Origin: Oxalobacteraceae sp. CFBP 13730
Lineage (GTDB): Bacteria > Pseudomonadota > Gammaproteobacteria > Burkholderiales > Burkholderiaceae_D
Direction of reading: 5' to 3'
Length of the DNA stretch: 64,000 bases
Assembly: GCA_014841835.1 (NCBI GenBank)
Contig: JACYUQ010000002.1
Location: 1,116,001-1,180,000, forward strand
The notes under the pieces were generated by a model. That model was given only the letters and a program-made list of their open reading frames with translations, searched no databases and was not told the DNA's origin. Position 1 is the first letter of the stretch. Each line of letters opens with the position of its first letter. Shown here one piece after another: positions 59,614-64,000 of this stretch. A program made the translations under genes and the position numbers.

Positions 59614-59629
59614 GCAATGCATGCATTGC
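59614..59629. promoter_or_regulatory. 16-bp perfect palindrome over the -35 of the initiator tRNA
   Basis: GCAATGCATGCATTGC is a perfect palindrome. Its right half overlaps the -35 TTGCAT (59626-59631). A dimeric regulator bound here would block polymerase. Confidence 0.55.
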
Positions 59630-59654
59630 ATATTGCTGCGCAGGGCGCTATAAT
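59626..59654 (+). promoter_or_regulatory. sigma-70 promoter of tRNA-fMet
   Basis: TTGCAT (59626-59631), 17-bp spacer, perfect TATAAT (59649-59654). The tRNA starts five bases after the -10, so transcription must begin at or within four bases of the mature 5' end. Confidence 0.82.
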
Positions 59655-59659
59655 TGCGC

Positions 59660-59736
59660 TGCGGGGTGGAGCAGTCTGGCAGCTCGTCGGGCTCATAACC
59701 CGAAGGTCACAGGTTCAAATCCTGTCCCCGCAACCA
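59660..59736 (+). tRNA. initiator tRNA-fMet (CAT)
   Basis: 77 nt with encoded CCA. Three G-C pairs in the anticodon stem (GGGCTCATAACCC) mark the initiator. Position 1 is U and 72 is A, a potential weak pair where most bacterial initiators have a C1-A72 mismatch. A U-rich terminator follows at 59746-59780. Confidence 0.95.
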
Positions 59737-59745
59737 ATTCAATAC

Positions 59746-59780
59746 AAAAGCCCGACTCACAGAGCCGGGCTTTTGTTTTC
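59746..59780 (+). terminator. intrinsic terminator of tRNA-fMet
   Basis: AAAAGCCCG/CGGGCTTTT stem with an 11-nt loop, then TTTTGTTTTC. Ten bases after the tRNA CCA end. Confidence 0.85.
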
Positions 59781-59813
59781 TATGGCAACAAAATGCAACC
59801 TCGAAGGCAGAGG

Positions 59814-60047
59814 ATGAGAGACAAGAAAGACCACGCAACGTTCGACCTGCCTGGTTTCGAGCCGGCAGCGCCGCTCGATACGGTCACCGAACCCAAACGC
59901 ACCGGCCCTCGTCCCCGCCGCGGTTCGCTCAAGCAAGAACAACTCTGCCTGATCGACGAAACCGACAACTCCGGCCTGCCTGTCTGGCGCCGCGACGACA
60001 AGCTCGACCTGACCGGCCTGCCGGTCTGGGCGCCCGATCCCCAATAG
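59814..60047 (+). CDS. small protein with repeated GLPVW motif, unknown
   Basis: 77 aa from ATG 59814 (MRDKKDHATFDLPGFEP), with AGAGG upstream; an ATG at 59793 is also open. The C-terminus repeats SGLPVW and TGLPVW. Basic centre (RTGPRPRRG). No family recognised. Twenty-seven bp before dbpA, possibly co-transcribed. Confidence 0.6.
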   Translation: MRDKKDHATFDLPGFEPAAPLDTVTEPKRTGPRPRRGSLKQEQLCLIDETDNSGLPVWRRDDKLDLTGLPVWAPDPQ

Positions 60048-60074
60048 CGTCGGCCCTGCCGGCTGGAGGCTTCC

Positions 60075-61484
60075 ATGCAATCCGATTCGTTTACCTCGCT
60101 GGCCCTCACGCCGCAATTTCTCGCCAACCTGACCACCCTCGGTTACGACCACATGACGCAGGTGCAGGCGGAAACGCTGCCGTCCGTCCTGGCTGGCAGC
60201 GACCTGATCGCCCAGGCCAAGACCGGCAGCGGCAAGACCGCCGCGTTTGGCATCGGCATCCTGCACAAGCTCAATCCGGCCTGGTTCGCCATTCAGGGCC
60301 TGGTGCTGTGCCCGACGCGTGAACTGGCCGACCAGGTCGCCGGCGAACTGCGCCGGCTGGCGCGCGGCGTGGGCAACGTCAAGATCCTGACGCTCACTGG
60401 TGGCGTATCGATGCGCCCGCAAATCGCATCGCTCGAACATGGCGCGCACATTGTCGTGGGCACGCCGGGCCGCATTCGCGACCACCTGGGCCGCGCGACG
60501 CTCGACCTGGCCAACGTGCAGACACTGGTGCTGGACGAAGCCGACCGCATGACCGACATGGGCTTCTACGACGAAATCGCGGGCATCGTGTCGGCCACGC
60601 CGAAACATCGCCAGACCCTGCTGTTCTCGGCCACCTACCCGGACGATATCCGCTTTGCCACGCAAGGCTTCCTGCGCGATCCGCTGGAAGTGAAAGTCGA
60701 GGGCAAGCACAGCTTCGAGCAGATCGACCAGCGTTTTTACGAGATCGGCTTCGAAGGCCGCGAAGATGCGGTCGGCCGCCTGCTGCGCCATCACCGTCCG
60801 GTGTCGGCGCTGGCCTTCTGCAACACCAAGGCGCGCTGCCGCGAACTGGCTGACGCACTGCAGGCGCAGGGATTTTCGGCGCGCGCGCTGTACGGCGAAC
60901 TCGAACAGAGCGAGCGCGATGAAATCCTGGTGCTGTTTGCCAATCGCAGCTGCTCGGTGCTGGTGGCCACCGACGTCGCCGCCCGTGGCCTGGATATCGC
61001 CGACCTCGGTACCGTGATCAACGTGGACGTGTCGAAAGACCCCGAAGTCCACGTGCACCGCATCGGCCGCACCGGCCGCGCGGGCGGCAGCGGTATGGCG
61101 CACACCCTGTGCGCGCCGAACGAAAAGAAATGGGTTGGCCTGATCGAGCAGTACCAGGACCAGCCGGCCGTCTGGGAAAGCCTGACTGCGCTGGGCGACG
61201 ACGCCGAACCGGCCGCGCCGGCGCCGATGGTCACGCTGGTGATTGCCGGCGGCAAGAAGGCCAAGCTGCGTCCGGGCGACCTGCTGGGCGCGCTGACGGG
61301 CGACGCCGGCCTGACGAAAGACCAGGTCGGCAAGATCAATATCGGCGAATTCAACAGCTACGTCGCGCTCGAGCGCAGCGTGGCGCAGGCCGCCGTCAAG
61401 CGCCTGGGCGAAGGCGATGCGCCGGGACCGGGCTTTGGCGTCATCAAAGGCCGCTGGTTCAAGATGCGTTTTCTCGACGCCTGA
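60075..61484 (+). CDS. dbpA: ATP-dependent RNA helicase DbpA
   Basis: 469 aa DEAD-box helicase. Walker A AKTGSGKT (48-55), DEAD (VLDEADRM), SAT and HRIGRTGRAG are intact. The C-terminal RNA-recognition domain (about 395-469) is the DbpA-specific module that binds 23S rRNA helix 92 during 50S assembly. GGAGG precedes the ATG. Confidence 0.94.
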   Translation: MQSDSFTSLALTPQFLANLTTLGYDHMTQVQAETLPSVLAGSDLIAQAKTGSGKTAAFGIGILHKLNPAWFAIQGLVLCPTRELADQVAGELRRLARGVGNVKILTLTGGVSMRPQIASLEHGAHIVVGTPGRIRDHLGRATLDLANVQTLVLDEADRMTDMGFYDEIAGIVSATPKHRQTLLFSATYPDDIRFATQGFLRDPLEVKVEGKHSFEQIDQRFYEIGFEGREDAVGRLLRHHRPVSALAFCNTKARCRELADALQAQGFSARALYGELEQSERDEILVLFANRSCSVLVATDVAARGLDIADLGTVINVDVSKDPEVHVHRIGRTGRAGGSGMAHTLCAPNEKKWVGLIEQYQDQPAVWESLTALGDDAEPAAPAPMVTLVIAGGKKAKLRPGDLLGALTGDAGLTKDQVGKINIGEFNSYVALERSVAQAAVKRLGEGDAPGPGFGVIKGRWFKMRFLDA

Positions 61485-61635
61485 ACGGTTGCGCGGCAAC
61501 GCATTTGCTGCGCATTTGCCACCCCATCTGCCGCGCACGCTTAAGATGGGGGTACCGCCTTCCCCACAAATCTGGCATTATTTGCAATAAATAAACATTC
61601 GTTCGGCCCGCGCAAGCGGCGACCGGCAAGATGCC

Positions 61636-62925
61636 ATGAACCCCAGCACGCCCCCGCAGCACCTCGACGGCCGTACGGTCCGCGAGATCGTCGAGTACAA
61701 CCATGAGATGGTCAGCGAACCCTGGTGCCGCCGCATCATCCGCCAGGTGCTGCAATCGCTCGAAGTCCAGTACGGCATGAACGTGCCGCACCGCCGCATC
61801 ACGCCCGACAGCCTGCACATCCTCGAGGCTGGCGACCCGATGCTGGTGCCGGGCTACAGCGAGTTGCCCGACACCGCCGTGCCGGCCGAGTACGAAGCGC
61901 GCGACCTGTACGACCTGGCCGCCGTGATGCATTACGCGATTTCGCAGGAACTGGCACCGGTCGCGCAGCTGCGCACGCTGGGCCTGACTGACTACAGCGA
62001 GGGTTTTCTGGCGGCGCTCGACCGTTGCCTGTCGCCCGATCCCGCCGTACGGCCGCAAACCATCGAGCAGATGCGCGGCCTGCTGGGCATTGCCGTCATC
62101 GCACCGAAGCCCGCCATGTCGCTGCCGCCGATCGACGACGAGCCCGTAGCGCCAGTGGTGCCGCTGCCAACGCCAGCGCCGGCACTGACGCCAGCCCCGA
62201 CGCCAGCACCTGCTCCGACGCCCGAACCTGTCCGCGCGCCTGAACCAGTAGCGATGCCAAAGCCAGCGCCGGCAGCGCCAGCCCCCGGCCCCGGCCCGCT
62301 CCCGATGCGCGCCGCCGCCAATGCATCGACGCCGATGGCGCCCGCGCCAACGCCGGTCGCTGCCCGCCGCACCAGGACACGCTGGCCGCTGATCATCGGC
62401 GCCATCATCCTGATCCTGGCCGCGCTGGCCGCCTTGTTCGCACTGATGGGCCAGGCCGACCTGAGCGGCATGAAAGACAGGTCCGCGTTGCCGGCAACGC
62501 TTGAAGCGCCCGTGCCGACGGCCGCCCCGGCGCCGCTGGTCACGCTCGTCGAAGAGCCGGCGCAACTCGCTGCGCCGGTCATCGACGAGACCGAACCGCG
62601 CGCAGCCACGACCACCCCGCCGCCGGCCAAACCGGACGTCGCCGTGCCACCAACCGCAGTGCGTCTGGCGCCGCAAGGCACGCCGCCCGAAGCGGCCATC
62701 GCCGGTACCACCTATAAACTCCTGATCCAGCCGTGGGGCACGATCGTCGTCGATGGCGTCGAGCGTGGCGCCACGCCACCGCTGAAGCACATTACGCTGC
62801 CGCCGGGCGAGCACACGATCCGCATCGTCAACCCGGGCTTTCCGGAGCACACCGTGACCGTGCAATCCGTGGAAGGCCAGAGCGGCACGATCGAACTTGA
62901 TTTCACCGAGGAGAAAACGCCTTGA
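61636..62925 (+). CDS. pseudokinase-like/PEGA membrane protein
   Basis: 429 aa. Residues 1-155 look like the C-lobe of a serine/threonine kinase: HRRITPDSL (52-60) stands where HRD-x-KPDN is expected, with Arg for the catalytic Asp, no DFG, and no Gly loop or Lys N-lobe. A Pro/Ala-rich segment (about 165-240), one membrane helix (about 250-270) and a C-terminal PEGA domain (about 355-425) follow. Catalysis is unlikely. Directly overlaps the TssQ-like gene, which suggests a type VI secretion link. Confidence 0.72.
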   Translation: MNPSTPPQHLDGRTVREIVEYNHEMVSEPWCRRIIRQVLQSLEVQYGMNVPHRRITPDSLHILEAGDPMLVPGYSELPDTAVPAEYEARDLYDLAAVMHYAISQELAPVAQLRTLGLTDYSEGFLAALDRCLSPDPAVRPQTIEQMRGLLGIAVIAPKPAMSLPPIDDEPVAPVVPLPTPAPALTPAPTPAPAPTPEPVRAPEPVAMPKPAPAAPAPGPGPLPMRAAANASTPMAPAPTPVAARRTRTRWPLIIGAIILILAALAALFALMGQADLSGMKDRSALPATLEAPVPTAAPAPLVTLVEEPAQLAAPVIDETEPRAATTTPPPAKPDVAVPPTAVRLAPQGTPPEAAIAGTTYKLLIQPWGTIVVDGVERGATPPLKHITLPPGEHTIRIVNPGFPEHTVTVQSVEGQSGTIELDFTEEKTP

Positions 62926-63413
62926 GTATCCGTTTCATGAAACACCTGCCTGCCGCGGCGCTGATCGCCGTGATGGCAACGGGCTGCGCCGAATTCGGTC
63001 CGGCACTGGGCGGCAAGGAAGCCGCGCGCGCCCATCCCCGCGCCGACGATGCGCGCCCGCGCGCCGAACGCGCCCAGCGCGCCGACCGCACGAACCGCCC
63101 CGCTGCGGGCACGGTCGACCGCAGCGACGTCGCACTGCGCGAAGGCATTGCTCTGTACAACGACGGCGATTACAACGGTGCAATCCGGCGCCTGAGCAGC
63201 GCCGACATGAAAAGCGGCAATCCACGCGAACGCCTGTCGGCCGCCAAGTACACGGCGTTCAGCTATTGCGTGAGCGGACGCCAGGCGCTGTGCCGCGAGA
63301 CCTTCGACGCCGCCTTCCGGCTCGATCCGGCCTTCGACCTGAGCCCCGGCGAACACGGCCACCCGCTGTGGGGGCCGGTGTTCAGCCAGGCCAAGCAGGC
63401 GGCGCGCCGCTAG
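62922..63413 (+). CDS. TssQ-like type VI secretion-associated lipoprotein
   Basis: 163 aa from a TTG at 62922 overlapping the previous TGA, with AGGAG eight bases upstream; an ATG at 62937 lacks a ribosome site. A signal peptide with lipobox (VMATGC, C22) predicts a lipoprotein. ALREGIALYNDGDYNGAI and the C-terminal SYCVSGRQALCRETFDAAF to GHPLWGPVF match the TssQ family of T6SS-linked lipoproteins in betaproteobacteria. No tss core gene is in the window. Confidence 0.82.
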   Translation: MSIRFMKHLPAAALIAVMATGCAEFGPALGGKEAARAHPRADDARPRAERAQRADRTNRPAAGTVDRSDVALREGIALYNDGDYNGAIRRLSSADMKSGNPRERLSAAKYTAFSYCVSGRQALCRETFDAAFRLDPAFDLSPGEHGHPLWGPVFSQAKQAARR

Positions 63414-63417
63414 TGGT

Positions 63418-64000
63418 TCAGACGCCCACGTGCGCCCGGTAGGTCGGCGCGCGGCGGCGCCGGCTGGCCTGCTCGTACGCATACGCCATCCCGATCAGCG
63501 CCGGCTCGCTCCACGCCGTACCGACGAACGACAGCCCGACCGGCAAACCGTGGATGAACCCCGCGGGCACCGTGATGTGGGGATAGCCGGCCACCGCTGC
63601 CGGTGACGAAAAACTCGCACCGTAATGGTCGCCGTTGACGGTGTCGGTCAGCCAGGCCGGTCCGCCGGTCGGCGCCACCAGTGCGTCGAGCTTGTAAGCG
63701 CGCAGCACCTGATCGATCCCCTTGTCGCGTGAATAGCGCTGGTTGTTGGCCAGCGCCTTCACGTACTCGCGCGCCTGCAGGCCACCCGCCGCCTGCGCCG
63801 CAATCAAATGCTCCTGACCGAAGAACGGCATCTCGCGCGCCGCGTTGCGCAGGTTGAACGCAATGATGTCGGCCATGGTCTTGACCGGCGCATGCGGGGC
63901 GTACGCCGCCAGCCACGCTTCGAGATCGGGGCGGAACTCATGCAGCAGCACGGTCAGCTCGGACGCGCCGTACTTGTCGGTGTTGGGCACCGTGACATCG
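63418..64000 (-). CDS. amidase, C-terminal part, cut by the window edge
   Basis: About 194 codons; the 5' part lies beyond base 64000, as the frame stays open with DVTVPNTDKYG. The fragment has the C-terminal amidase-signature motifs GYPHITVPAGFIHGLPVGLSFVG (read in parts) and AYAYEQASRRR. The catalytic Ser-Ser-Lys triad would be in the missing part. Convergent with the TssQ-like gene, four bp apart. Confidence 0.88.
   Translation of the reverse strand, partial: DVTVPNTDKYGASELTVLLHEFRPDLEAWLAAYAPHAPVKTMADIIAFNLRNAAREMPFFGQEHLIAAQAAGGLQAREYVKALANNQRYSRDKGIDQVLRAYKLDALVAPTGGPAWLTDTVNGDHYGASFSSPAAVAGYPHITVPAGFIHGLPVGLSFVGTAWSEPALIGMAYAYEQASRRRRAPTYRAHVGV

Noticed and set aside
62160-62280. Pro/Ala codon repeats as a CRISPR or satellite
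   Set aside because: They encode the low-complexity linker of the pseudokinase/PEGA protein and have no regular spacers.

Overview
The window reads as a chromosomal segment of a GC-rich betaproteobacterium of the Oxalobacteraceae type (Massilia/Janthinobacterium-like). The basis is gene order (rpmF-plsX-fabHDG-acpP-fabF-rpoE-rseA-htrA-lepA-lepB-rnc-era-recO-pdxJ-acpS-uvrC-pgsA), strong G/C in third codon positions, and a betaproteobacterial-type TssQ lipoprotein. Genus is inferred, not proven.

Region by region. (1) 1-5273: a three-gene cassette (DUF5682, VWA, double-SWIM) joined by ATGA overlaps and cut by the left edge. (2) 5274-17100: an oxygen-response island. It holds an L,D-transpeptidase, a PHA synthase, three universal stress proteins, a P-type ATPase, a zinc alcohol dehydrogenase, and a PAS-GGDEF diguanylate cyclase overlapping a cysteine-complete FNR regulator. 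FNR boxes lie 85-110 bp before most transcription units here. (3) 17165-17918: four identical tRNA-Gly(GCC) genes and one tRNA-Cys, with their own promoter and terminator. (4) 17936-37555: about 20 kb of minus-strand housekeeping genes for phospholipid and fatty acid synthesis, the envelope stress regulon, translation, RNA processing and DNA repair. (5) 37808-42518: yceD, maf, a RsmI-like methylase, an EAL-HDOD protein and rlmJ with a long disordered tail. (6) 42635-43703: one complete IS1595-family element with an 8-bp target duplication, inserted at the aceA terminator. (7) 43762-52839: aceA with a repeated operator-like motif upstream, clpB with a sigma-32 promoter, yiaAB, and a DUF349-moaE-crcB operon, then a helical-bundle protein behind another FNR box. 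(8) 53152-64000: sbcDC, small unknown proteins, a methyltransferase, an initiator tRNA with almost no 5' leader, dbpA, a pseudokinase/PEGA protein paired with TssQ, and a partial amidase.

The main theme is oxygen control. One FNR/ANR-type regulator sits in an island where its predicted sites precede its own operon (through the diguanylate cyclase gene), a cell-wall cross-linking enzyme, stress proteins plus an ion pump, and an alcohol dehydrogenase. The best candidates for undescribed biology are the DUF5682-VWA-SWIM cassette, the coupled GGDEF-FNR switch with an FNR-driven L,D-transpeptidase, the four-copy CATTYCGCAT operator array upstream of aceA, and the near-leaderless initiator tRNA with a palindrome over its -35 element. 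No CRISPR array, prophage or rRNA operon was seen.
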